Assembly: GCF_018614775.1 (NCBI RefSeq)
Contig: NZ_JAGGOF010000001.1
Coordinates: 1 to 64,000, forward strand
Source: Pseudomonas fluorescens
Lineage (GTDB): Bacteria; Pseudomonadota; Gammaproteobacteria; Pseudomonadales; Pseudomonadaceae
DNA: 64,000 nucleotides
Direction of reading: 5' to 3'
The notes under the pieces were generated by a model. That model saw only the letters and a program-made list of their open reading frames with translations. It did not search any database and had not been told where the DNA came from. The position numbers and the translations under genes are program-made. This document shows, piece after piece, positions 56,081 to 64,000 of the stretch; position 1 is the stretch's first letter; each line of letters starts with the position of its first letter.

Positions 56081-57388
56081 ATGCTGACTTTCCTTGGCTT
56101 TGCCATGGTCATCACGTTCATGTTCCTGATCATGACCAAGCGCCTGTCCGCGCTGATCGCCTTGATCATCATCCCGATCCTGTTCGCCCTGTTCGGTGGC
56201 TTCGCACCGAAAATCGGCCCGATGATGCTCGAAGGCATCACCAAGCTCGCCCCGACCGGGGTGATGCTGATGTTTGCCATTCTCTATTTTGCCCTGATGA
56301 TCGACTCCGGCCTGTTCGACCCGGCCGTGCGCAAGATCCTCAAGCTGGTCAAGGGCGACCCGTTGAAAGTTTCGGTCGGCACCGCCGTTCTGGCGCTCGT
56401 CGTTTCCCTTGATGGTGACGGCGCGACCACTTACATGATCTGCGTGGCCGCGATGCTGCCGCTCTACAGCCGCATCGGCATGAGCCCACGGATCATGGCC
56501 GGCCTGATCATCCTCGCCGGTGGCGTGATGAACATGACCCCTTGGGGCGGTCCGACGGCCCGTGCGGCCAGTGCCTTGCATGTGGATCCGTCCGACATCT
56601 TCGTGCCCATGATTCCGGCGATGGCGTTCGGTGTGCTGGCGATCCTGGCAATTGCCTACCTGTATGGCAAACGCGAGCGGGCACGCCTGGGTGAATTGCA
56701 CCTGGCCCATGACGAAATCGACCACAGCGAAATCAGCGTGTCGCAGTTCCCGGACGCCCGTCGTCCGAAGCTGATCTGGTTCAACGGCGCATTGACCCTG
56801 GCCCTGATGTGCACCCTGATCGCCGGCCTGCTGCCGCTGCCGGTGCTGTTCATGGTGGCCTTCAGCATCGCCATGATCGTCAACTACCCGTGCCTGCAGC
56901 AGCAGAAAGACCGCGTTGCGGCACACGCCGGCAGCGTATTGGCGGTGGTCGGGCTGATTTTCGCGGCGGGTATCTTCACCGGCATCCTGTCCGGTACCGG
57001 CATGGTCGACGCCATGTCCAAGAGCCTGCTGGCGGTGATCCCGGACTTCCTTGGCCCGTACCTGGCGGTGATCACCGCGCTGGCGAGTATGCCGTTCACC
57101 TTCTTCATGTCGAACGATGCATTTTATTACGGTGTGTTACCGGTGCTCGCTGAAGCGGCCAGTCATTACGGCATCACCGCCGTGGAAATGGCCCGTGCCT
57201 CGATCGTCGGCCAGCCTGTCCACCTGTTGAGCCCGCTGGTTCCGTCGACGTACCTGTTGGTGGCCCTGGCCGGGATCGAGTTCGGCGATCACCAGCGCTT
57301 CACCCTGAAGTGGGCAGTGCTGGTGTGCCTGTGCATAATGGTTGCCGCCTTGCTGATGGGGATCTTTCCGCTGTTCAGCACTCTATAA
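56081..57388 (+). CDS. CitMHS-family citrate (divalent metal) transporter
   Basis: A 435-residue polytopic membrane protein of the CitMHS family, which imports citrate in complex with Mg2+ or Ca2+ plus protons. About 11-12 hydrophobic segments are visible. VVSLDGDGATTYMICVAAML, GGVMNMTPWGGPTARAASAL and FFMSNDAFYYGVLPVLAEAA match the family. Monocistronic; the next gene starts 74 bases later. No citrate two-component genes lie in the window. Confidence 0.92.
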   Translation: MLTFLGFAMVITFMFLIMTKRLSALIALIIIPILFALFGGFAPKIGPMMLEGITKLAPTGVMLMFAILYFALMIDSGLFDPAVRKILKLVKGDPLKVSVGTAVLALVVSLDGDGATTYMICVAAMLPLYSRIGMSPRIMAGLIILAGGVMNMTPWGGPTARAASALHVDPSDIFVPMIPAMAFGVLAILAIAYLYGKRERARLGELHLAHDEIDHSEISVSQFPDARRPKLIWFNGALTLALMCTLIAGLLPLPVLFMVAFSIAMIVNYPCLQQQKDRVAAHAGSVLAVVGLIFAAGIFTGILSGTGMVDAMSKSLLAVIPDFLGPYLAVITALASMPFTFFMSNDAFYYGVLPVLAEAASHYGITAVEMARASIVGQPVHLLSPLVPSTYLLVALAGIEFGDHQRFTLKWAVLVCLCIMVAALLMGIFPLFSTL

Positions 57389-57462
57389 AAGCAATGCCCC
57401 TGCGCCACGCCTTCAGGTAGCTGAAGACGCGGCGCGGCCTAACACTCGCTAAAGGAACTCAC

Positions 57463-58230
57463 ATGGAATGGCTGACCAACCCGGAAATCTGGGTTGCCTT
57501 CTTTACCCTGACCGCCCTGGAAATCGTCCTGGGCATCGACAACATCATCATGATCTCGATCCTGGTCAGTCGCATGCCCAAGCACATGCAGGCGCGCACC
57601 CGGATCTTCGGCCTGGCGCTGGCCATGGTCACGCGGATCCTGTTGCTGCTGTCCATCACCTGGGTGATGCGCCTGACCGCCGATTTGTTCGAAGTGTTCG
57701 GTCAGGGCATCTCCGGTCGTGACCTGATCCTGTTCTTCGGTGGCCTGTTCCTGTTGTGGAAAAGCTCCCAGGAGATGTACCACGCGCTGGAAGGCGAAGA
57801 TGAGAACAGCGACGAGCCTTCGGGCAAGGGTGGCAACTTCCTCTACACCATTATCCAGATCGCCATCATCGACATCGTGTTCTCCCTGGACTCGGTCATC
57901 ACCGCGGTCGGCATGGTGTCCCATGTCCCGGTGATGGTGGCGGCAATCATCGTCGCGGTGCTGGTGATGATGCTGGCCTCGGGCACCATCAGCGCCTTCA
58001 TCGACAAGCACCCATCGCTGAAAATGCTGGCGCTGTCGTTCCTGCTGGTGGTGGGTACCGTACTGATCGCCGAGTCGTTCGATGTGCACGTGCCAAAAGG
58101 CTACGTCTACTTCGCCATGGCCTTCTCCCTGGCGGTGGAAGCCATCAACATCAAGATGCGCACCGCGATTGCACGCAAGCGCAAGCAGCAGGACCCGGTA
58201 AAACTGCGCAAGGATGTACCGGGTCAGTAA
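57463..58230 (+). CDS. TerC family integral membrane protein
   Basis: A 255-residue TerC/Alx-type protein with seven or so membrane helices. LEIVLGIDNIIMISILVSRM and IIDIVFSLDSVITAVGMVSH carry the paired acidic residues (GIDN and SLDS) of the family, and residues ~105-122 form a charged cytoplasmic loop (EGEDENSDEPSGKGGN). TerC proteins affect tellurite resistance and manganese export; the lone form here lacks a CBS/CorC domain and probably transports a metal ion. Confidence 0.9.
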   Translation: MEWLTNPEIWVAFFTLTALEIVLGIDNIIMISILVSRMPKHMQARTRIFGLALAMVTRILLLLSITWVMRLTADLFEVFGQGISGRDLILFFGGLFLLWKSSQEMYHALEGEDENSDEPSGKGGNFLYTIIQIAIIDIVFSLDSVITAVGMVSHVPVMVAAIIVAVLVMMLASGTISAFIDKHPSLKMLALSFLLVVGTVLIAESFDVHVPKGYVYFAMAFSLAVEAINIKMRTAIARKRKQQDPVKLRKDVPGQ

Positions 58231-58249
58231 CTGAACGTAGCAGTGCACG

Positions 58250-58275
58250 AAGGGGCTCTTTGGAGCCCCTTTTTC
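58250..58275 (+). terminator. Terminator after the TerC gene
   Basis: AAGGGGCTC and GAGCCCCTTTTT pair around a short TTTG loop, followed by a T tract, about 20 bases after the TerC stop. Confidence 0.88.
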
Positions 58276-58308
58276 ATGCCTGCCCGAAAGCGGCCTAGCC
58301 AGGACCCA

Positions 58309-58397
58309 TGTGGGAGCGAGCCTGCTCGCGATAGCGATGTGACAGTTGGCACTGCGGTGGCTGATGCACCGCTATCGCGAGCAGGCTCGCTCCCACA
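58309..58397. repeat. REPIN after the TerC gene
   Basis: TGTGGGAGCGAGCCTGCTCG and its inverse CGAGCAGGCTCGCTCCCACA flank about 45 bases. Confidence 0.9.
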
Positions 58398-58566
58398 AGG
58401 AACCTTTGTTGTCCTGTCTCCTGTCTTCATGACAGTTTTGTTTCAATCAATTCTTTAGCTGTGCAATGCTGGCGTTCGAACCGTTCGCCAACTACAGCTT
58501 AAGTACAACAACAGACCATGTCGCATCGCCAATTTGTCCCTTTGGGACGTTAACAGGGGGCTCCTC
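58398..58566. promoter_or_regulatory. Promoter region of the Na/Pi symporter gene
   Basis: About 170 bases. It has a short dyad TGGCG/CGCCA around 58471-58491 (inner part TTCGAACCGTT) and a CTGTCTCCTGTC repeat near 58417. I do not see a full Pho box. AGGGGG lies six bases before the symporter ATG. Confidence 0.4.
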
Positions 58567-60225
58567 ATGCTGACCCTGCTGAATCTACTCTCCGCCGTGG
58601 CCCTGCTCATCTGGGGGACGCACATCGTCCGTACCGGCATCTTGCGGGTCTATGGGTCGAACCTGCGCCATGTCATCGGCCAGAACATGTCCAGGCGCTG
58701 GCTGGCGTTCCTGGCGGGCATCACGGTCACGGCCATGGTCCAGAGCAGCAACGCCACGGCGATGCTCGTCACCTCCTTCGTCGGCCAGGGCCTGATGGCG
58801 CTGACCCCGGCCCTGGCGACCATGCTCGGCGCCGATGTCGGCACCGCACTGATGGCCCGGGTGCTGACCCTGGACCTGTCGTGGCTGTCGCCGCTGCTGA
58901 TCTTCCTCGGGGTGATTTTTTTCCTTTCGCGCAAACAGACCCGTGCCGGGCAAATGGGCCGGGTCGGCATCGGCCTGGGCCTGATCATCCTGGCCCTGCA
59001 ACTGATCGTCGAAGCGGCTGCGCCCATCACCCACGCCCAAGGCGTAAAGGTAATCTTCGCCTCGCTGACCGGCGACATCCTCCTCGACGCGTTGATCGGT
59101 GCGCTGTTCGCGATGATCTCGTATTCCAGCCTGGCCGCCGTGCTGCTGACCGCGACCCTGGCCGGCGCGGCGGTGATCAGCCTGCCAGTGGCCATCGGCC
59201 TGGTGATCGGCGCCAACATCGGCAGCGGCGTGTTGGCGTTTCTCAGCACCAGCATGCAGAACGCCGCCGGGCGCCAGGTGGCGCTGGGCAGCCTGCTCTA
59301 CAAGCTGATCGGCCTGTTGCTGATCATTCCAGTGCTTGACCCGCTGGTCGGCTGGCTGGACAGCCTGGCTTTCAGCGCCCAGGAAACGGTGATCGGCTTC
59401 CACCTGCTCTACAACACCGTGCGCTGCCTGGTGCTGTTGCCCAGCGTCGCGTCGATGGCCAGGCTCTGTGCCTGGCTGCTGCCGGAGCGCCCGGAGACCA
59501 ACGGCACGGCCAAGCCCCGGCACCTGGACCTCACGGCCCTGGCCACGCCAAGCCTGGCGCTGGCAAACGCCGCCCGGGAAACCCTGCGCATCGGCGACCT
59601 GATCGAAAACATGCTCGAAGCCATGCTCGATGTCCTGAACGGCCAGCAGAGCGCCGTTACCCAGGAAGTGCGGCGCATGAGTGACGACGTCGAGGCGCTG
59701 TGCAGCACCATCAAGTTGTACCTGGCGCAAATGCCCCGGGAAGACCTCAGCGAACAGGACAGCCGTCGCTGGGCGGAGATCATCGAGCTGGCGATCAACC
59801 TGAAGCTGGCCAGCGACCTCATCGAACGCATGCTGCGCAAGGTCCAGCAGCAGAAAACCTCGCAACGCCGGTCCTTTTCCGATGTGGGCCTGGAAGAGTT
59901 GGCCGGGTTGCACAGCCAATTGATTGCCAACCTGCGGCTGGGCATGTCGGTGTTTCTCAGTGCCGACCGGGAAAGCGCTCGCCATTTGCTGCGTGAGAAA
60001 CGGCGCTTTCGGGCGCAGGAACGGCGCATGGCCCACGCCCACGTCAGCCGTCTGCAACGCAAGATCCTGCAAAGCCTGGAGACCAGTGCCCTGCACCTGG
60101 AGCTGATTGCCGACATGCGCCGCCTGAACTCGCTGTTCTGCGGCAGCGCCTACGTGGTGCTGGAGAGCGCCGAGATCGGCGCGCTGTCGGCGGATGAAAT
60201 AGCGGACATCAACCATTCGCCTTGA
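58567..60225 (+). CDS. Na+/phosphate symporter (NptA/YjbB type) with PhoU-like domain
   Basis: A 552-residue membrane protein. The first ~310 residues hold two inverted Na_Pi_cotrans repeats (TVTAMVQSSNATAMLVTSFV; ISYSSLAAVLLTATLAGAAV) with the QSS-type motif of the first repeat; the second has YSS. A cytoplasmic helical region (about 340-540) resembles PhoU. E. coli YjbB, of similar build, exports phosphate, so direction cannot be judged. The ATG at 58567 was preferred to one at 58534 because AGGGGG precedes it. Confidence 0.88.
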   Translation: MLTLLNLLSAVALLIWGTHIVRTGILRVYGSNLRHVIGQNMSRRWLAFLAGITVTAMVQSSNATAMLVTSFVGQGLMALTPALATMLGADVGTALMARVLTLDLSWLSPLLIFLGVIFFLSRKQTRAGQMGRVGIGLGLIILALQLIVEAAAPITHAQGVKVIFASLTGDILLDALIGALFAMISYSSLAAVLLTATLAGAAVISLPVAIGLVIGANIGSGVLAFLSTSMQNAAGRQVALGSLLYKLIGLLLIIPVLDPLVGWLDSLAFSAQETVIGFHLLYNTVRCLVLLPSVASMARLCAWLLPERPETNGTAKPRHLDLTALATPSLALANAARETLRIGDLIENMLEAMLDVLNGQQSAVTQEVRRMSDDVEALCSTIKLYLAQMPREDLSEQDSRRWAEIIELAINLKLASDLIERMLRKVQQQKTSQRRSFSDVGLEELAGLHSQLIANLRLGMSVFLSADRESARHLLREKRRFRAQERRMAHAHVSRLQRKILQSLETSALHLELIADMRRLNSLFCGSAYVVLESAEIGALSADEIADINHSP

Positions 60226-60284
60226 ACATCTGGCGCATTGTCCAGTCAGTAGGATTGGACTGTCAGTCGCCAGGAAGCCGTTTT

Positions 60285-61661
60285 ATGCGTGGTCTGTTAC
60301 TCACCCTTTTCTTGCTTGGCTCGCTGCCTGCGGTTGCCCTGGACCGGTTTCAGGTCGAAGGTTATGCCTTGCCCAACGGCATGCAACTGCTGCTCAAGCC
60401 CGGCAGTGAGCGCGGGCATGTGGCGATTCGCCTGGTGGTCGGCGTGGGCCTGGACGACTTCAGTTGTGCCGATAAAGAGCTGCCGCATCTGCTTGAGCAT
60501 TTATTGTTCAGTGGCATCGACGAGACAGGCGAAGGCGGTCTGGAGGAGCGTATGCAGGCGTTGGGGGGTGAGTGGAACGCCTTCACCAACAACGCCGACA
60601 CCACATTCGTCATCGAGGCGCCGGCGGCCAATCAGCGCAAGGTCCTGGACCTGCTGATGGCGTTGCTCACCCGCACCCGAATCGACGAAACAGCCCTGGA
60701 CGCGGCCAAACGCGTGGTGGAACGCGAAGACGGCGGCCACTACACCCATTTGCAACGCTGGCTCGATCATCAGGACCTGGGACACAAGGCCAGCAACCAA
60801 TTGGCGGTGGAACTGGGCCTGCGTTGCGCGGAGCGGGCCGAGGTCGAGCACCTGACCCTCGCCCGCCTCGAGCAAGTGCGCAAGGCCTGGTACGCCCCCA
60901 ACAACATGACGTTGATCGTGGTCGGCGATCTCGATCGGTTGCTGCCGGCCTACCTGGAGCGCACCTTTGGTCAACTCAAGCCGGTCGAGCCCAGCGAGCA
61001 CGAGGCACTGCCGCAGATCCGCTACAGCGCCGTCACCAAGCGCAACCTGATCCACGGCCTGGTCGGCAATAGCGCCAAGCTCCACTGGCTGTTCCCCGAG
61101 CCCGTGTTGGACGAACAACACGACGAAACCTTCGACCTGCTCAAGGACTACCTGGACTGGGCGCTCTATCGCCAGCTGCGCCTGGCCCGCAGCCTGTCCT
61201 ACGGGCCGTGGACGGAGCGGGAGGTGTTCGGCGGCGTCGGCTTCTTCAGCCTGAACACGGACCTGGCCCGCGAAGACCTGCCCCAAGCCGAGCAGGCGCT
61301 CGAAGAGCTGCGCAAAACCTTGCTCAGAGACGGCCTGGACCCCACCAGCTTCGTGCGGATCAAACGCGCGGCCATCGCCCATCAATCCTGGGCGGTTCAA
61401 GGCAACAGCGCCTTGGCCGATTACTACTGGAGCGCCCTGGGTGATTACGAGGACGGCCGCTTCGCCAACCCGGCGTTGCGCATGCAGTCGGTAAGTCTGG
61501 ATCAGGCCAACCTGGCGCTGCGCGAACTGCTCAAGGACCCTGGCTATCTGCGTATCGAGAAGCCATTGCTCAGTGATGATGAGCTGGTCTGGGGGCTGGG
61601 CGGTTTGCTCGGGGTGTTGCTGCTGGGGTTGGTGATGTGGCGATGGCGCCGCCGGATATGA
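60285..61661 (+). CDS. M16-family zinc peptidase with signal peptide and C-terminal membrane anchor
   Basis: A 458-residue M16 protease: signal peptide MRGLLLTLFLLGSLPAVA, inverted zinc motif HLLEH at 68-72 with a distal Glu near 146-148 (AAKRVVERED), an M16_C domain from about residue 180, and a C-terminal membrane helix (LGGLLGVLLLGLVMW) ended by RWRRRI. This makes it a periplasmic enzyme anchored in the inner membrane. M16 proteases often come as a catalytic/non-catalytic pair; here only one gene is present. The ATG at 60285 has AGGAAG upstream and starts 59 bases after the symporter stop. Confidence 0.87.
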   Translation: MRGLLLTLFLLGSLPAVALDRFQVEGYALPNGMQLLLKPGSERGHVAIRLVVGVGLDDFSCADKELPHLLEHLLFSGIDETGEGGLEERMQALGGEWNAFTNNADTTFVIEAPAANQRKVLDLLMALLTRTRIDETALDAAKRVVEREDGGHYTHLQRWLDHQDLGHKASNQLAVELGLRCAERAEVEHLTLARLEQVRKAWYAPNNMTLIVVGDLDRLLPAYLERTFGQLKPVEPSEHEALPQIRYSAVTKRNLIHGLVGNSAKLHWLFPEPVLDEQHDETFDLLKDYLDWALYRQLRLARSLSYGPWTEREVFGGVGFFSLNTDLAREDLPQAEQALEELRKTLLRDGLDPTSFVRIKRAAIAHQSWAVQGNSALADYYWSALGDYEDGRFANPALRMQSVSLDQANLALRELLKDPGYLRIEKPLLSDDELVWGLGGLLGVLLLGLVMWRWRRRI

Positions 61662-61673
61662 GGAAGCAGAACC

Positions 61674-61759
61674 TGTGGGAGCGAGGTTTGCCCGCGATGA
61701 AGTTGATGAGGTCTTTCAGAATAGCGGCGCCTGTATCGCGAGCAAGCTTTGCTCCCACA
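61674..61759. repeat. REPIN after the M16 peptidase gene
   Basis: TGTGGGAGCGAGGTTTGCCC starts the left arm and ATCGCGAGCAAGCTTTGCTC the right one, a slightly diverged pair. Confidence 0.85.
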
Positions 61760-61857
61760 GTCCCCCCAGCACAGAAGCGGATACGAACCTCGCTATGCCG
61801 ATGCCCGGACGCTACTCTGTCAGGGATATTTCCTACGACTTACTGTGAAACCGCCTA

Positions 61858-62865
61858 ATGCAGAACCTGCCGCACTTTATCCAGCGCATCCTTGAATTGA
61901 TAAAGCGCTACCCCGGGGTCATTGCGTTCGGTGGTTTCATCTCCGGGGCTGGCAGTTTCATCCTGGTCGACCGCCAGCAGGGCCTGGCGACCTGGATCGC
62001 GGTCATGATGCTGGTGAGCTGGCTCTGGCTGATGGTGGAGAACAGCATGACCCGGCTGTTCGCGCGGATTTTCAAGCGGGAGATCCCCCAGCCGCTGCTG
62101 CGTTACGCCACACAGATGATTCACCAGGAAAGCCTGTTTTTCGTCCTGCCGTTTTTCTTCATCACCACCACCTGGAACAGCAGCCAGTTCATTTTTACCG
62201 GATTGCTCGGGGCGGCAGCGCTGATCTCGATCATTGACCCGCTGTATTACAAATGGCTGGCGCCGCGACGCTGGGCATTCCTGGCGTTGCACACGCTGAC
62301 GCTGTTCGCTGCCCTGCTCACCGCGTTGCCGGTCATTGTGCACCTGACCACTGACCAGAGCTTCAAGCTGGCGCTGGGCATCTCCATGGTGCTGTCGTTC
62401 CCGAGCCTGGCGTCGATTTTCCCGATCCGCACGGTGCGCAACGCCGTGGCGATTCTGTGCATCACCCTCGGGATAGGCGCCGCCGGCTGGGTGCTGCGTT
62501 CCTGGGTGCCGCCGGCCACGTTGTGGATGACCGAAGTGGCGATCAGCACCCAACTGGAGGACCGCACGCCCGGCGCCAGCCTGCAGGAAGTCAGCGCCGC
62601 ACAGATCCGTGGCAACGGCCTGTACGCTTATACCGCCGTCAACGCGCCGCGTGGGCTGGATGAGCGGATTTACCATGTCTGGCAGTTCAACGGCAAAGAG
62701 GTGGACCGCATCGCCCTGGACATCCATGGCGGGCGCAAGGAAGGCTATCGCGCCTGGACCCACAAGCAGAACTTCCCGGACAACCCGGTGGGCAAATGGC
62801 AAGTGCGGGTGCTGACGGAAAATGGCCAGATGATTGGGGTGTTGCGGTTCGATGTGACTGATTGA
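61858..62865 (+). CDS. DUF5924/DUF2914 membrane protein
   Basis: A 335-residue protein with five or six membrane helices in the first ~220 residues (GVIAFGGFISGAGSFILVDR, FFVLPFFFITTTWNSSQFIF, RWAFLALHTLTLFAALLTAL) and a C-terminal soluble domain of the DUF2914 type (about 235-335; YHVWQFNGKEVDRIALDIHG, VGKWQVRVLTENGQMIGVLR). Function unknown. The start has no clear ribosome binding site. It lies between two REPINs. Confidence 0.82.
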   Translation: MQNLPHFIQRILELIKRYPGVIAFGGFISGAGSFILVDRQQGLATWIAVMMLVSWLWLMVENSMTRLFARIFKREIPQPLLRYATQMIHQESLFFVLPFFFITTTWNSSQFIFTGLLGAAALISIIDPLYYKWLAPRRWAFLALHTLTLFAALLTALPVIVHLTTDQSFKLALGISMVLSFPSLASIFPIRTVRNAVAILCITLGIGAAGWVLRSWVPPATLWMTEVAISTQLEDRTPGASLQEVSAAQIRGNGLYAYTAVNAPRGLDERIYHVWQFNGKEVDRIALDIHGGRKEGYRAWTHKQNFPDNPVGKWQVRVLTENGQMIGVLRFDVTD

Positions 62866-62879
62866 AGCAGATCAGTTAA

Positions 62880-62967
62880 GTGGGAGCGGGCTTGCTCGCG
62901 AAAGCGTCGGCATAGTCAACATTGATATTGACTGACCCTCCGCTTTCGCGAGCAAGCCCGCTCCCAC
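62880..62967. repeat. REPIN after the DUF5924 gene
   Basis: GTGGGAGCGGGCTTGCTCGC and the inverse GCGAGCAAGCCCGCTCCCAC flank about 45 bases. This is the GGGCTTGC variant of the Pseudomonas REP. Confidence 0.9.
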
Positions 62968-62984
62968 GGGTTTCGTTGCTTGTC

Positions 62985-64000
62985 TCAGCCAAAGAACCAG
63001 TAGCAAACCCCGATTGCCGCCACGACACCGGCCAGCTCGGCCAGCAACGCGCAACCCACTGCATGGCGCGCCCGCTGGATGCCGACGGCGCCGAAATAAA
63101 CGGCCAGCACGTAGAACGTGGTCTCGGTGCTGCCCTGGATGGTTGCTGCCACCAGCGCCGGGAAGCTGTCCACCCCCGACGTCTTCATGGTTTCGATCAA
63201 CATCGCCCGGGCGGCGCTACCCGAGAATGGCTTGACCATGGCGGTCGGCAAGGCATCGACGAAACGCGTGTCCCAGCCGGCCCACGCCACTAGGTGCCGG
63301 ATACCGTCCAGGCCGAAATCCAGCGCGCCCGAAGCCCGCAGCACGCCGACCGCGCAGAGCATCGCCACCAGGTACGGCAGCAGGTTCCTGGCGACGTCGA
63401 ACCCCTCCTTGGCGCCTTCGACGAAGGCTTCATACACCTTGACCTTGCGCAGCGCGCCCACCACCAGGAACAGGATGATCAGGCCAAACAACGTCAGGTT
63501 GCCCAGGATCGATGACAACCCGGCCAACGCCGTGGCCGACAGCGTTGCCAACAGCGCCATGAAACCGCCCAGCGCCAGCGCACCCGGAATCAGATAAGCC
63601 AGCACCACGGGGTCCCACAATCGTAAACGCTGCATGAAGGCGACGGATAGCAGCCCCATGAGCGTCGATGCACTGGTGGCGATCAGGATCGGCAGGAACA
63701 CCAGGGTCGGGTCCGGCGCGCCTTGCTGGGCGCGGTACATGAAGATCGTCACCGGCAGCAGCGTCAGCGACGAGGCGTTGAGCACCAGGAACAGGATCTG
63801 CGCATTGCTGGCGATGGTCGGGCTGGGGTTGAGGTCCTGCAGGGCGCGCATGGCCTTGAGGCCAATGGGCGTGGCTGCGTTGTCGAGGCCCAGGCCGTTG
63901 GCCGCGAAGTTCAGGGTGATCAGGCCGATGGCCGGGTGGCCGGCCGGCACTTCCGGCATCAGGCGCAGAAACAACGGGCCGAGGGCCTTGGCCAGCCAGT
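62985..64000 (-). CDS. SpmA/SpmB-like nucleoside-recognition membrane protein (5' part outside the window)
   Basis: The C-terminal ~338 residues of a polytopic membrane protein; the frame stays open through the right edge (before FLRLMPEV it reads back into LAKALGPL), so the start lies beyond 64000. LNFAANGLGLDNAATPIGLK is the SpmA/nucleoside-recognition (Gate) signature, and FVEGAKEGFDVARNLLPYLV, SGSAARAMLIETMKT and ATIQGSTETTFYVLAVYFG are SpmB features. It therefore looks like a fused SpmA-SpmB protein of gammaproteobacteria, of unknown substrate; the sporulation name comes from Bacillus. Confidence 0.85.
   Translation of the reverse strand, partial: WLAKALGPLFLRLMPEVPAGHPAIGLITLNFAANGLGLDNAATPIGLKAMRALQDLNPSPTIASNAQILFLVLNASSLTLLPVTIFMYRAQQGAPDPTLVFLPILIATSASTLMGLLSVAFMQRLRLWDPVVLAYLIPGALALGGFMALLATLSATALAGLSSILGNLTLFGLIILFLVVGALRKVKVYEAFVEGAKEGFDVARNLLPYLVAMLCAVGVLRASGALDFGLDGIRHLVAWAGWDTRFVDALPTAMVKPFSGSAARAMLIETMKTSGVDSFPALVAATIQGSTETTFYVLAVYFGAVGIQRARHAVGCALLAELAGVVAAIGVCYWFFG

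Noticed and set aside
58398-58566. Pho box before the Na/Pi symporter
   Set aside because: CTGTC repeats are present, but not with the seven-base unit and four-base spacing of a Pho box.
58585-60216. 543-codon minus-strand ORF over the Na/Pi symporter
   Set aside because: Antisense shadow of a clear membrane-protein gene; composition dominated by Gln, His and Arg without any family motif.

Overview
The window looks like a chromosomal segment of a Pseudomonas of the fluorescens group. It is GC-rich. It carries the near-origin gene set known from Pseudomonas (TPR gene, trkA, rsmB, fmt, def, LysM gene, dprA, tsaC, qor, hemF, aroE, then betC and its LysR gene; also trpA-trpB-trpI) and many copies of the Pseudomonas REP palindrome built on GTGGGAGCGAGCCTGCTCGCGA. 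I see no rRNA, tRNA, CRISPR array, phage or transposase. Coordinates and start codons were checked by reading the sequence; family names come from recognition of the proteins, without any database search.

Layout. 0.1-3.6 kb: glutarate catabolism (CoA-transferase and gcdH with divergent LysR regulator gcdR). 4.0-6.9 kb: proton-translocating transhydrogenase pntAA-pntAB-pntB. 7.1-8.6 kb: acetyl-CoA hydrolase/transferase behind a perfect Anr/FNR-type box. 8.9-20.8 kb: a run of small, mostly uncharacterised envelope or stress proteins: a DUF1127 protein, three tandem DUF2388 secreted proteins followed by a large DUF4105 periplasmic protein, two DUF1161 proteins, a tandem pair of related lipoproteins, a lipoprotein aminopeptidase, dodecin, a DUF883 protein, a luciferase-like oxidoreductase and an OsmC protein. 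The trpBA operon and trpI are embedded in this run.

20.9-38.1 kb: a complete-looking type VI secretion cluster on the minus strand, in the order tssA-tssB-tssC-tssE-tssF-tssG-(clpV site)-sfa-orfX-tagH-tssJ-tssK-tssL-tssM-pppA-ppkA. This is the order of the P. aeruginosa H2-T6SS, but the AAA+ disaggregase gene clpV/tssH is absent. At its expected place is a 20-codon ORF that begins MTHVDLQQ straight after the tssG stop, and whose stop codon overlaps the ribosome binding site of sfa; I read it as a possible in-frame deletion scar of clpV. No hcp, vgrG or effector gene lies in the window.

38.6-49.4 kb: housekeeping genes (def-fmt-rsmB-trkA-TPR leftward; LysM, dprA and tsaC rightward; qor leftward; hemF and aroE rightward, hemF behind an Anr-type box). 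49.4-54.6 kb: a choline-O-sulfate cassette (SulP permease, choline-binding protein, choline sulfatase, LysR regulator). 54.7-64 kb: an NAD(P)-binding protein, a DOPA-dioxygenase-like protein, a CitMHS transporter, a TerC protein, a Na/Pi symporter, an M16 peptidase, a DUF5924 membrane protein and the 3' part of an SpmA/SpmB-like membrane protein that runs off the right edge.

The most noteworthy signals are the missing clpV with its possible scar, the tandem DUF2388 array coupled to a DUF4105/HExxH protein, eight perfect 9-mer DnaA boxes (seven within 10 kb), two Anr-type boxes with well-placed -10 elements, and clustered TACAGT/CCAGTAC repeats before the DUF1127 gene.
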